Below are positions 45,101 through 51,000 of a DNA stretch of 64,000 nt, piece after piece. Position 1 is the stretch's first letter. The number at the start of each line of letters is the position of its first letter. The notes beneath the pieces are model-generated. The model had not been told where the DNA came from, did no database searches, and saw only the letters and a program-made list of their open reading frames with translations. Made by a program: the position numbers and the translations under genes. This DNA is from Albula goreensis (Eukaryota; Chordata; Actinopteri; Albuliformes; Albulidae), in contig CM040746.1 in assembly GCA_022829145.1 (NCBI GenBank), positions 1,706,731 to 1,770,730 of the forward strand, written 5' to 3'.

Positions 45101-47780
45101 AGATCTCCCACTTGCATGTTACCGTAACAAATAATCACCATCGTTTTTTTTCTTTGTTTGTTTGTTTGTTTTTCTACACTGACAGTCACCATTTGTCTCA
45201 AATATTTCTTTACAAGCTGCATTTCTGTTCTGTTTCGCTTACATTTACATACAGCAGGTTTGTTATCCAGAGTGATTTTAGAAAATACATACAAAAAGAA
45301 CAGGCTCAGAAAAGAATCAGTGTTAGACGTTTGTCAGTGTCATAGCATATATTAGTAAGCCTCACATAAACCTGCAACATACCTTTAAAAGATATTTTAT
45401 CAGTTCCATGATAGCTGCCGTATTTTGCTGGCCTAAAGCACAGTGTCCACATTGAGAGATAAGCTGAGCTAAGCTGAGGCAGACGGACCTGAGTCCATAG
45501 TAGAATATATATCTGAAATACTTAAACTCTTCGCACACTGGTAAAATGTGAAAAATGAGAGCGAGGAGCATATTACCGAGAATAATATACAATCGCGTGA
45601 AAGAAAAATTGTGATCGTCGAGTAGAAATAGATGTTTCCTTTTAGCATATTTTTAGCAGTGACCTGCAGGAATTGTGCTGCGTCTGAGGGGTTGTAGCAT
45701 TTCAGCTGAAGTATCTGACCCAGGTCCAGTGTCAGGCGCACAGTTGAGTACCAGATGGTGTGGACTCAGCGTTTCAAGGGCCTTGTCTCTATCTCTGCAG
45801 CCCCTGACAGTTTTTGTCCGTGATGCGTCACATAAATTAAATCCCGCCTCACCGATTTATATGAGAAATATGATCTGACATGACCTTAGCAGGACCCCTA
45901 CCTCCTCCTACCCTTAATGTATAAATAATATGGCACCCTAACAGTAGAGTGTTATCGGTGGTCACTCTTACGGAGCTCTGTAACTTTGCTTTGTCCCCTG
46001 TGGTCTCAGGAGACAGATATGGATGAGGTCATATAGCTCAAATGAAATTCCTCCTCCCTCTAAGATGAGACACAGCGCTGGAACCACACACACTCACACA
46101 CACACGCTGTCAGAAACAAACACATGCATCGTTCCCACACTCGCATAAACAAAAGCATACGCACATGCACACACATACATGTACACGCCGACACATGGTC
46201 ATACCGCTTTCAGTTCACCCCAACCCTCAACTGCCCATAAGGGCAAAGCAATACCAAATTTAAAAAAATAGGTTAAATAAGTCATGCATAAATCAATAAA
46301 ACAAATAAATACATTTCTTTTTTTTTATAAAGCTGTGAGTTTAGTTTTGGTCTGACCTTATGGCAGACAGCTAAAGGTGAATCATGTTTTGAGGTGCTAA
46401 AAGCTGAAGACGTGTGAAAAAAACAGGAGAAAGCCATTACAGAGATGCCCTCTCTCACCCGAACACAAAACACTCTTCCCCAGCGTGTCACTTCCTATCA
46501 GTGCCACTTCCTGTCAGCGAGCCACAGCCAATCAATGTGTCATATCAGACCGGGGCTTTACAGTGGCAGTGACCTTCTGGTGCTCTCTGTGTCTGTGACT
46601 TTGTGTTGCTCTCTCTCCTTGTCTGTAACATTTGACTAGACTCAATCAAACACACTTAGCGGTTTCTCAGGGATGGCTTGTATCAGAATCACGTGCAAAA
46701 CTTCAGGTCACATCTAAAGTAATGCTCGAGATTTACACTTACAAAGTGTAAAGAGGACTTTGCGTGTAAAAATGGAACGTATGAAAAATTGGTTGTCCCT
46801 CTATTACTTCACAAAACAGATGGAAGAGATCATGCTAAGAACTACTTTTAAATTTGTAATGTGATTGACTAACCCTGAAAGTAATTCTGGGAAAGGTATT
46901 CGAGTGTGAATTTTGAATGGGAAGCAGGTATTAGCAGACATGTAAAAGATGATTATGCCTGTCATAATAGTAAGGAGATGTCATAACAATCAAAGACCTC
47001 GATGCAGACAATGGGCATTTTCCGCTTGTGTAAATCTCTTTGAATGTTAGAAGTAAAAATAATTTATACATATCACCTATCTGGCAATGCTAGCTTTTGA
47101 ATGAAAACGTGGGTGCCCTCAAACAAGTCAAGAAAGAACTCATAACTTACCGGCCACAACCATACAGCCGTTTGTGTGTTGTCCATAGTCTTTAACCCTT
47201 TGACACCCTTATGGTGAGCATGCACACACTTGTGGGTAAGGACACATAACCGAATCTTCTGAATGATTAGGTAAAAACAGAAGCTAATTAGCTGGCACAT
47301 TCTGACTAACACTGGAAACACACTAAAAGACGGTCTGTGGATACATGCATCATAAACATCATGAAGCAAATCGTGATGTTACAGAATTAGTATGTAAGAG
47401 TAACTCGTATTGTAATAAAATAAGCAATATGTCTATTTTAATGAACAGTGAATAACAAAGCAAGTACAAGCTTTATCAACATAAAAACCAGGGCTTGAAT
47501 CTAGCTTGTTTTTGTGACTTTAGACTGCCTGTAGCCTGTTTTTATGTTGCTTTCTCACTGTGACTGTGTCTGTGTTCTCCAGTGACTTTGTCTGTCTCTG
47601 CATGACTATTGTAGGCACCTCAGTTTCTTCGCATCCAAAGCCAGCCCCACCTCAGTGATCCTGGACTTGTGGGAAGCACAACACTTCCACAGCGGAAACC
47701 TCAACCAGCTGGCGGCCGTGATGGCAGAGATCGGCAAACAGGAGGCCATGATCTTCCTGGTGACCGACGGCGAGTGCTAA
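1..47780 (+). CDS. unc5a: Netrin receptor UNC5A, 3' eleven exons (5' partial, one apparent frameshift)
   Basis: Type I membrane receptor for netrins; in this family it mediates axon repulsion and, without ligand, acts as a dependence receptor that promotes apoptosis. Exons: 1-58, 7446-7610, 13462-13650, 15180-15479, 18757-18844, 22362-22530, 29811-30044, 38768-38916, 41889-42053, 43964-44142, 47615-47780. They give about 620 residues: end of TSP1-1 (1-19), TSP1-2 (20-74), transmembrane helix (about 82-106), linker, ZU5 (about 217-360), UPA (about 360-500), death domain (about 530-615). The linker ([20 protein letters not shown]) and the ending near GEC match UNC5A better than UNC5B, C or D. 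All junctions are GT-AG with matching phase, except that exon 38768-38916 is 149 nt where 150 is needed. The 5' part of the gene (signal peptide, Ig domains) lies outside the window. The paralogue call is from remembered family sequences, not a search. Confidence 0.93.
186..241. repeat. Poly-T tract
   Basis: Near-uninterrupted T run (about 42 T at the 3' end) in the intron after the first exon of the window. It may be the tail of a minus-oriented retroelement, but no element body is recognised upstream. Confidence 0.8.
377..1420. repeat. 51-bp minisatellite, about 20 copies
   Basis: Unit begins gacagtaggacagaggccct and continues through tgctatatttggagccctgt to ttgtaggttc. Most copies are 51 bp; a subset is 52 bp, with taggagccc in place of tggagccc. 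One irregular copy lies at 1069-1090. High identity implies recent expansion. It lies in the unc5a intron 59-7445, about 320 bp after the donor. The 62-residue frames in it are artefacts of the 51-bp (3 x 17) period. Confidence 0.95.
2230..2430. repeat. 30-bp minisatellite, five or six degenerate copies
   Basis: Unit resembles gctgcaggtgaggtttgggt followed by gggctgcttt. Intronic in unc5a. Confidence 0.8.
2510..2960. repeat. Complex CA-rich tandem repeat
   Basis: Irregular array of acacatgcacatatgcacac and attcaaacac motifs. Alternating purine-pyrimidine over 450 bp generates spurious His/Thr-rich and Cys/Val-rich frames on both strands. Confidence 0.9.
3396..3425. repeat. (CA)n microsatellite
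   Basis: Pure CA run in the unc5a intron 59-7445. Confidence 0.9.
4690..5190. repeat. About 65-bp minisatellite with (TG)n blocks
   Basis: Four to five copies of a unit containing gtgtgacacacaggaagtac, tgagcagtgaatgtgagtgt and tacagacaggaagtggagct. TG runs at 4709-4752 and 5145-5172 have expanded inside it. Confidence 0.9.
6180..6470. repeat. Polypyrimidine (CT-rich) tract
   Basis: About 290 bp of C/T-rich sequence with ctctctccctccctctgtct units repeated at roughly 60-75 bp. Mirror-symmetric pyrimidine tracts of this sort can form triplex DNA. A second, shorter CT stretch follows at 6590-6655. Confidence 0.85.
7180..7440. repeat. TG-rich tract with repeats of the exon acceptor region
   Basis: TG-rich sequence containing two copies of a block with ggaagctggagaaagaggtt (7277) and ggaggttggagtaagaggtt (7405), each followed by tttggtgtgtttg. 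The start of the TSP1-2 exon (ggaggctggagcagctggag, 7450) belongs to the same series. An AG with a pyrimidine-like lead (tttgtttgcag) ends at 7316. Confidence 0.75.
7446..7610 (+). CDS. unc5a: unc5a exon: complete second TSP1 repeat
   Basis: Acceptor tgtgtttag, donor gtgagt (7611), 165 nt, phase 1 in and 1 out. It encodes one TSP1 domain, starting [18 protein letters not shown] and ending NCTSELCPQ. The WSSWSKW stretch carries the tandem Trp motif that is C-mannosylated in TSP1 repeats, and the six cysteines are in family spacing. NCT is a possible N-glycosylation site. Being symmetric, the exon can be skipped cleanly; mammalian UNC5A isoforms with and without this domain are known (from memory). 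The exon is unusual in that its 3' end and donor are copied twice more downstream (7664, 7769), and repeat copies also lie upstream of its acceptor. Confidence 0.93.
7578..7835. repeat. Tandem triplication of TSP1-2 exon end plus splice donor
   Basis: Three copies of a block starting ctatcaactgcaccagc at 7578, 7664 and 7769. Each runs through the exon end (ctgtgccctcag) and a GT donor (gtgagtactg) into a CA tract. Donor GTs lie at 7611, 7697 and 7802. The first is the real exon end; copies 2 and 3 lie in the intron. Spacings are about 86 and 105 bp. Confidence 0.9.
7640..8080. repeat. CA-rich tract after TSP1-2 exon
   Basis: CA repeats interleaved with the donor copies up to 7835, then caaacacacctgcacacaaa type repeats to about 8080. 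Confidence 0.85.
10016..11385. repeat. 48-bp minisatellite, about 28 copies
   Basis: Unit: gttaaggcactgttccagtg, then tgtggatgggccccacagtc, then tgcatcct. Copies are nearly identical; a few carry small indels (around 10336, 10957, 10999) or swaps such as cagtgtctg. Each unit has a perfect 5-bp inverted repeat (cactg-ttc-cagtg) and a GGGCCC palindrome. Because 48 is a multiple of 3 and the unit lacks stops in several frames, long open frames appear on both strands (470 and 510 codons). They are not genes. Confidence 0.97.
12030..12280. repeat. (CA)n-rich microsatellite region
   Basis: CA runs at about 12097-12136 and 12170-12192, and again at 12228-12260, mixed with C-rich linkers. Confidence 0.9.
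13010..13098 (-). mobile_element. hAT-like transposon terminus (fragment)
   Basis: Read on minus, the sequence begins cagcgtttctcaagctatgg and continues gccgcgaactgg, resembling the common vertebrate hAT end (CAG-GGTTCTCAA-CT-TGGG-CGCGA). No matching opposite end or 8-bp duplication was found. Assigned by terminal motif only. Confidence 0.35.
13462..13650 (+). CDS. unc5a: unc5a exon: transmembrane helix and juxtamembrane segment
   Basis: Acceptor ccctgaccag, donor gtgcgt (13651), 189 nt, phase 1-1. Begins [18 protein letters not shown] and continues through about 25 hydrophobic residues (13482-13556) to the stop-transfer cluster RRKK. It then reads [18 protein letters not shown]. The DVAD tetrapeptide (13584-13595) sits where UNC5 receptors have their caspase cleavage motif just inside the membrane (DITD in UNC5B), which fits dependence-receptor signalling. 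Skipping this exon would keep the frame but remove the membrane anchor. A long (TG)n tract starts about 130 bp after the donor. Confidence 0.94.
13584..13595 (+). other. Caspase-type DVAD motif in unc5a juxtamembrane region
   Basis: Codes Asp-Val-Ala-Asp about 10 residues after the transmembrane helix. UNC5 receptors are cleaved by caspases at a DxxD motif in this position. Cleavage here is inferred from the family. Confidence 0.6.
13782..14310. repeat. (TG)n-rich microsatellite region
   Basis: Pure TG runs at about 13783-13830 and 14092-14131 within a TG-rich 530-bp stretch, starting about 130 bp after the transmembrane exon. Its complement downstream of the next exon is the CA tract at 15517. 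Open frames here are Cys/Val repeats and not coding. Confidence 0.95.
14718..15020. repeat. (TG)n-rich tract upstream of linker exon
   Basis: TG-rich, including runs at about 14756-14797 and 14955-14982, ending roughly 160 bp before the acceptor at 15180. Confidence 0.9.
15180..15479 (+). CDS. unc5a: unc5a exon: cytoplasmic linker leading into ZU5
   Basis: Acceptor gtctaacag, donor gtgagt (15480), exactly 300 nt, phase 1-1. Encodes [20 protein letters not shown] and onward to [13 protein letters not shown]. The HLLTIQPDL and [11 protein letters not shown] blocks are diagnostic for UNC5A; UNC5B and UNC5C have PPDLT and a different linker here. The middle is rich in Ser, Thr, Asn and Pro and probably disordered. 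The last 20 residues form the first ZU5 strand. UG-rich sequence lies in the upstream intron and an almost pure CA tract begins about 38 bp after the donor, so the exon is bracketed by complementary repeats. Confidence 0.94.
15517..15601. repeat. (CA)n microsatellite after linker exon
   Basis: Nearly pure CA tract of about 85 bp starting 38 bp after the donor at 15480, followed by degenerate CA sequence to about 15690. Confidence 0.95.
16690..17075 (+). mobile_element. Decayed CR1-like LINE fragment (RT C-terminal region)
   Basis: Interrupted frames give the consensus order of the C-terminal region of CR1-clade proteins: PHLEYWV (16706), [11 protein letters not shown] (16750), [13 protein letters not shown] (16843), and [16 protein letters not shown] (17022). 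Stops and frameshifts separate the pieces, so it is an old inactive copy. Boundaries are approximate. Confidence 0.7.
18757..18844 (+). CDS. unc5a: unc5a exon: N-terminal ZU5 segment
   Basis: Acceptor ctctctgcag, donor gtagga (18845), 88 nt, phase 1 in and 2 out. Encodes [20 protein letters not shown] and then [10 protein letters not shown]. This is the conserved core of the ZU5 fold found in ZO-1, UNC5 and ankyrins; the [13 protein letters not shown] block is nearly invariant in UNC5 receptors. In the family, ZU5 packs against UPA and the death domain to hold the cytoplasmic region in a closed, inactive form. Confidence 0.94.
18845..22361 (+). other. unc5a intron within ZU5
   Basis: 3.5-kb AT-rich intron with the MITE candidate at 19141-19638. 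Apart from A/T runs (20013-20026, 22021-22045) and an ATT/AAT run at 21896-21930 the rest is unique and non-coding. Confidence 0.7.
19141..19638. mobile_element. Candidate non-autonomous DNA transposon (MITE), about 498 bp
   Basis: Left end cagtaaaaaccccggggtta and, on the minus strand, right end cagtaaacccctgtcatatc form imperfect terminal inverted repeats. The interior has the CGCGA/CCGCGATA-rich and gccaatctgcggctgag-type sequence seen in Tigger-like mariner elements. No transposase frame. A TA duplication is seen only on the right side, so the family call is tentative. Confidence 0.45.
22362..22530 (+). CDS. unc5a: unc5a exon: C-terminal ZU5 segment
   Basis: Acceptor ccctttcacag, donor gtgagc (22531), 169 nt, phase 2 in and 0 out. 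Reads (R)[20 protein letters not shown], then [14 protein letters not shown] and [12 protein letters not shown]. The [15 protein letters not shown] motif is a hallmark of UNC5 ZU5 domains. The last codons and the donor are the first of three tandem 39-bp units reaching 22617, each with its own WE/GT donor-like end, so the exon could in principle be extended in frame by 13 or 26 codons. Conservation in the family supports 22530 as the normal end. Confidence 0.94.
22501..22617. repeat. 39-bp tandem triplication spanning the ZU5 exon donor
   Basis: Three 39-bp units at 22501, 22540 and 22579. Unit 1 holds the last ten codons of the exon and the donor; units 2 and 3 are intronic. In the exon frame they read [26 protein letters not shown] and [13 protein letters not shown]. 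Each has a GT after the WE codons (22531, 22570, 22609). Confidence 0.88.
23085..24180. repeat. TG-rich minisatellite and microsatellite array
   Basis: 1.1 kb of TG repeats. From about 23480 there is a higher-order unit containing tctatggatggatatgtaca, caggtgcacatg and a variable (TG)n block, about twelve copies. Pure TG runs at 23710-23739, 23828-23857 and 24082-24140. The 150-200 residue Cys/Val and Thr/His frames on the two strands are artefacts. Confidence 0.95.
24472..24515 (+). other. G-run cluster, quadruplex-type
   Basis: Consecutive runs of three or more G (gaggggg, tgggagg..., ggtgggggg, tttggggg) on the sense strand of the unc5a intron 22531-29810. Motif only; folding is inferred. 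Confidence 0.5.
24645..24840. repeat. Polypurine (GA-rich) tract
   Basis: About 195 bp of gagagagaaagaggtgaggg-type sequence with irregular 30-40 bp periodicity. Confidence 0.85.
27301..27505. repeat. 24-bp minisatellite, about eight copies
   Basis: Unit gtgacatcacagcaggagtg followed by cttt. The outer copies are diverged (gtgacatcgcaacaggag, gtaacttcccaacaggag). The period is a multiple of 3, which gives short false frames on both strands. Intronic. Confidence 0.92.
28590..28975. repeat. CA microsatellite nested in a 3-copy longer unit
   Basis: Three copies of a unit with aaaatgcatccacacacatg, gtgaacgtacacatttcaaa and cttgtagtcacacac, with (CA)n of variable length between them; the last run spans about 28925-28970. 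Confidence 0.9.
29811..30044 (+). CDS. unc5a: unc5a exon: ZU5-UPA junction
   Basis: Acceptor ctgttttcag, donor gtgaga (30045), 234 nt, 78 codons, phase 0-0. Encodes [20 protein letters not shown], then [18 protein letters not shown] and [30 protein letters not shown] and [14 protein letters not shown] are typical of UNC5A at the end of ZU5 and the start of UPA, a domain shared by UNC5, PIDD and ankyrins. GC content and codon use rise sharply against the AT-rich introns on both sides. Confidence 0.95.
32270..32760. repeat. About 40-bp degenerate minisatellite
   Basis: Ten or so diverged copies of gattataacagtgttattgt followed by gtgtggtagtgta. Older than the other arrays, judging by divergence. 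Confidence 0.85.
33128..33168. repeat. (CT)n microsatellite
   Basis: CT run with one TTT interruption, intronic. Confidence 0.9.
33630..33658. repeat. Poly-C tract
   Basis: About 25 consecutive C interrupted little if at all; prone to assembly length error. Confidence 0.85.
34170..35935. repeat. Composite minisatellite, 80-90 bp unit
   Basis: Main array 35190-35935; an outlying copy at about 34195-34275. Units combine gtagccctgtagtcactgtg, gccgttcatggtgttagcat, agtagccctgaaggtgctgt and ggccatataaaatgagggtt. Copies vary by deletion of sub-blocks. About nine to ten units, intronic between the ZU5-UPA and UPA exons. The 2-strand open frames are artefacts. Confidence 0.9.
38440..38760. repeat. 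Degenerate 18-25 bp repeat abutting UPA exon
   Basis: Many diverged copies of ggttctgtaagggtgtggt. The array runs up to the acceptor of exon 38768, so the polypyrimidine tract of that acceptor is poor (gcgccttgtcttggtgtag). Confidence 0.8.
38768..38916 (+). CDS. unc5a: unc5a exon: UPA domain, one base short (apparent frameshift)
   Basis: Acceptor tggtgtag, donor gtgagc (38917). Reads [20 protein letters not shown] then [19 protein letters not shown], all strongly UNC5A-like. After GAG CT the sequence is cactggaggagc, so the expected [11 protein letters not shown] is found one frame over. The exon is 149 nt, but both neighbours are phase 0 and require a multiple of three. Taken literally the frame runs into TAA at 41980-41982 in the next exon and loses the end of UPA and the death domain. 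No nearby AG or GT gives a one-base shift. An assembly or read error is the simplest explanation; a real inactivating indel or polymorphism is possible. Confidence 0.9.
38917..41888 (+). other. unc5a intron within UPA
   Basis: 3-kb AT-rich intron. CA-rich stretch at 40335-40560 and a minisatellite at 41000-41450 with outlying copies to 41840. The first 400 bp are rich in CAA/ACA-type simple sequence (38940-39330). No gene. Confidence 0.7.
41000..41450. repeat. About 44-bp minisatellite
   Basis: About ten diverged copies of ctctatggtgatttgataat followed by gaaggtgtaagacctgcagagt. Two later copies are near-identical (41300-41365 and 41370-41440). An isolated copy at 41795-41845 lies 45 bp before the acceptor of exon 41889. 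Confidence 0.88.
41889..42053 (+). CDS. unc5a: unc5a exon: C-terminal UPA segment
   Basis: Acceptor ggccacctag, donor gtaacc (42054), 165 nt, 55 codons, phase 0-0. Encodes [20 protein letters not shown], then [20 protein letters not shown] and [15 protein letters not shown]. The [17 protein letters not shown] and [12 protein letters not shown] blocks are conserved in UNC5; the VWQVEG and SFNI(D/N)FNI forms point to UNC5A rather than B or C. The frame used is the conserved one. Read from the frameshifted upstream exon, this exon stops at 41980. Confidence 0.95.
42054..43963 (+). other. unc5a intron before the death-domain exon
   Basis: 1.9-kb intron, mostly unique. 43740-43950 is a short pyrimidine-rich repeat leading into the acceptor. 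The 149-codon frame at 42775 shows no recognisable domain. Confidence 0.7.
43740..43945. repeat. About 40-bp pyrimidine-rich repeat before death-domain exon
   Basis: Four to five copies of tgtgattggctgctctttct followed by cagtctgtttcacagaga-like sequence. Each copy resembles a polypyrimidine tract ending in CAG or TAG. Confidence 0.75.
43964..44142 (+). CDS. unc5a: unc5a exon: N-terminal half of death domain
   Basis: Acceptor cataagcag, donor gtgggc (44143), 179 nt, phase 0 in and 2 out. Begins [20 protein letters not shown], a variable linker, then reads [20 protein letters not shown] and [15 protein letters not shown], which form helices 1-3 of the death domain. The PSAFxIPxLIRQKI and DWRxLAQ motifs are invariant features of UNC5 death domains. 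About 220 bp upstream a short pyrimidine-rich tandem repeat begins that produces several AG-ended decoys before the true acceptor. Confidence 0.95.
44143..47614 (+). other. unc5a last intron
   Basis: 3.5-kb AT-rich intron. Contains a minus-oriented L2-type tail remnant (45240-45310) and a CA-rich stretch (46090-46190). No gene or exon was recognised in it. Confidence 0.7.
45240..45310 (-). mobile_element. L2/SINE 3'-tail remnant
   Basis: tttgttatccagagtgattt corresponds to the reverse complement of the fish L2/SINE tail core also seen intact at 57222-57260. Diverged, so assigned by this motif and the flanking acatttacata only. Confidence 0.45.
47615..47780 (+). CDS. unc5a: unc5a terminal coding exon: C-terminal half of death domain and stop
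   Basis: Acceptor gactattgtag, 166 nt, phase 2 in, stop TAA at 47778-47780. Encodes (R)[20 protein letters not shown], then [20 protein letters not shown] and the end [16 protein letters not shown] is specific to UNC5A (UNC5B and C have YLNYFATK). The last four residues resemble the mammalian UNC5A tail (EAEC), which is reported to bind the PDZ protein PICK1 and couple surface receptor levels to PKC. Confidence 0.95.
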
Positions 47781-48014
47781 CCCCGCCCCCCCCCACAACC
47801 ACAATCCAAGAGGAGGAGGAAGCAGTAGAGCAGAGGTGTGGCCATGAAATGCACCAATGGGAGAAAGGGGAAAGGAAATCAAGTACAGGGTTTGATCCGC
47901 CCTGCCCCACCCCCTTCATGGGAGGGGGTCCACTTATAAGATACCCCCAGCAGAATCTGGATCGGGTCACCCAAGGTAACTCTTTCAACATGACGCTGTG
48001 AATTGCAGCGCTAA

Positions 48015-48054
48015 GGGTGTTTGGGTGGGGGTGGGGGTGGGAGGGGGTGTGGGG
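48015..48054 (+). other. G-quadruplex-type motif in unc5a 3' UTR
   Basis: Seven G runs of three to five separated by one to five bases, on the sense strand, beginning 235 nt after the stop codon. It would be present in the mRNA as a potential RNA quadruplex. The motif is seen directly; folding and function are inferred. Confidence 0.6.
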
Positions 48055-51000
48055 ATGTATCAGGGTGAGAGACACTTAACAAGCCGCGCATTTTTTTATT
48101 ATTATTATTTATTTTTTTTTTACAATTTTTTTGTTTCTCTATTCATTTTAATCTCCCCACCTCACACAAAAAGATGAAAGCTAATCGGTTCACGAAATAC
48201 CCATCACCCCTCACTAAAGAACCTGGCTAATGGCGCAAAGGCGGTGCTTCACAGATCCACATGGGCCCTGTGCTCTTTTTTGTGGGCGGAGTGGACATAG
48301 CGGCGATGTGGTGTAGCGGTTCAGCGCGTTGAGGCTGTGCGTTCCAGTCACACGGGGTGACACAACGCCACCTGTGTCACTCTGAGAGCACGATTCTGAG
48401 AAGCTACAGTGCGTGAGTGTTTGTTCGTTTTGTTTTTAAACGAATCTGGACGCAAGAGCTGCTGTCAGATCAGAGGAGTGTTTGGTTCATATCCAAAAAT
48501 TCAGGCCCGGCTCACCTACTTATCTTACAGTAAAATACAGTTATGAATCTTAGTGTTTTCTTATCAAAAGTTTGGTGATATCAGCAATTTACCAAATAAC
48601 CTCTCTTAAATAATGATTGCAAAGAATAACACTATTCCCAGAAATTAAGTATAAATGGTATTATATGGATTTTTTCATCAAAAATTAAATTTTCATTAAA
48701 TGGGCTTAGCTTACAGTAGGTTTTATTGTTTTAAAATATTAAAACAAAAATTAGATCGCTTCATTTTATGTACTTTTAATAAACTGCCTGCTCAGGGTAA
48801 ATTGTATGTTAGTTTAATTAATTTTGTTCTCTTACAGTCTATATTTCCTCATGCAGAGTAAAATTCTTGGTGCCAAAATATCAAACTGTGTAAATGCAGG
48901 CTCCAGCTGTCTAAATCCCAATCCTGATCCTTAATCTTAATCCCTGTCTGAACCATGAATCCTGGTCTGACTCCGAATCAAGATCTGACTCACTGTGTGA
49001 ATCCAAATTAGAATCCTGATCTGAATCACCATTTAAACCAAGCCTTTTTTTTACGCTCATGCACAGGTAGCACCTGGCACTAAAACATGCAGCACGGTTT
49101 CCCGAGAAGCCAAATCGCAGTCCGTGGGTGCTTTTCGCACCCGGCCAATGAGAGGTACTTGAGAATTCCTGAAGCGGAAATCAAAAGCCATCCTTTTCCA
49201 GCTCGTTTGATCAGGGGGTTGGCCGAGGGCTTCCCCGGTGACGATGCAGTCGTGACACGCTAATATGAGGGGTGGAGGACCTGTGACGCACCGCCACATG
49301 GGTCGGAAAGTCTCATGCAGCAAAGCATGCATGTCAACGTAACGTAAACGTGAATGTGCTCGTCTTTGCCGCCTGTGCAACTTTGAATACTGAAAGTCAC
49401 ATGACAGAGAGGGCAGCGTCGTATCTTACAGGGGAGAGCATAGGGGTTTTCCAGGCACATGAACATTTTCCGAACGAATATTTGAAAGCGTTTTCTTTTC
49501 TGTCCACACATATGAATGAAGACTAGTCACGTCTCTTCAGGGCTGGAACTTGGCCAGTTATATAGTTCTGTCTTTTGACGTTTCATTGCTTACAATGTTT
49601 TTTTTCATAATACAATATGTATTATACTATTTTTCATAATAAAATATGTAATACTATTTCCCTTTTTTTTTTCCTTAAAAGTTTTCTCAAGGAAAACACA
49701 AGAAATTACTTCTGAGATGTAATGTAATATTGTTGTTTTGAACTGATTATAGTAGCAAGCCATTTTTAATTTTGAAAACAATGCTACCAAATGTATCATT
49801 GCCTGCTTTCCAATATTAAAATTGTCTTTATTTCTAATGTAGCTGTTTGGCTTGAGGGTCTCCACCACACATATTCATATGCAAATATTGTATGGAACAA
49901 ACTCCTCTGAATATGAATTTGTCTTTGATTGCATTATTTTTGTGGGGACACATTTATAGATGGTTACAGGAGAGACAGCCAAAAGTGAGGAGGACTCAGA
50001 ATTCTGATCATAACCATTCATTATTAATAATTCATGAAGTGAAACAGAGTTGACAAAAGCAATGGATCATGAGCCATTGTCTTTGTGTAACTGGGGGTGT
50101 GTGTCTTTGTTTCTGTAAGCAAATTTCTCACAAACTCACAGCTTTGTGGGAGAACACATTTTTTTGGCATAGAAGGAAGGTTTTTACAGGAGGTTTTTGT
50201 GTTTTTTAGGTCTTTTTTGATTAATGTCCCCGGCGGATGTGAAAATGGAGACAAACGAATAGGCAGGGAGAAGAATTCTCCTTCGTCCTTCCCAGAATTC
50301 CCTAATACAATGTTACATCAGGTGCTTGTTGGAGGATGAGAGCCGTAGTCATAAAGATTCATCTAGCATTAGTTTAGTCTTTATGCACATAATAGATACA
50401 GTTAGGATATGAACAGATGAAATATTTTCCTAGATTAGCACCTCAATTCTGAAAGGCCTCGTGAAACGGGGTGTGTAGTGCAGTTAAAAAATAAAATACT
50501 CATGAATCGCTTGTTTTCTCTCTATCTCTCTCTATGTGACTAGAACTGAGGAATCACCATGGAAACGTAGGGAGACAACAGAGGCCACTATAGGGGTTAG
50601 ATGAGTTGTAGCTAGGGAATGAAATAAGGTTTGCGCCTGGTACGTTTGTTGCTGTGATAATCGGTCTTATTTTCACGCGCACAAACGCAATCAGTGGTTA
50701 GATTCTCATGCAAAGATCTGGACAAAAATGTTCTCCCGTGTGTGTGAGTGTGTGTGAGTGTGTGAGTGTGTGTATGTGTGCGTGCAGAAACAATTTTGGT
50801 CCTGCTACAAACTGCGAAACTTTAGCTACAACCTCTTTATTGTACATGCAGTCATAGACTTGCATTTCACTCGGCCAAATATCCGCTCTATGCATTCTTT
50901 GGGCGGCACAAAGTTTAACACTTTGAGTAATTGCAATGCCTGGTTGTGAGCAACCGATTAAAAAAATGTAGCGGTTGACCCAACCATTGACACGATTTGC

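Noticed and set aside
1..47780. Assignment as unc5b, unc5c or unc5d
   Set aside because: [23 protein letters not shown] and the C-terminal GEC fit UNC5A; the corresponding B and C sequences are different.
1..47780. Whole locus as a processed or decayed pseudogene
   Set aside because: Introns are present, all splice sites are consensus and ten of eleven exons are intact; only one single-base lesion is seen.
48301..48360. tRNA-like sequence (gtggtgtagcggttcagcgc, gcgttccagtc)
   Set aside because: A- and B-box-like words are present but no cloverleaf with a proper acceptor stem could be drawn; probably a SINE head remnant or chance.
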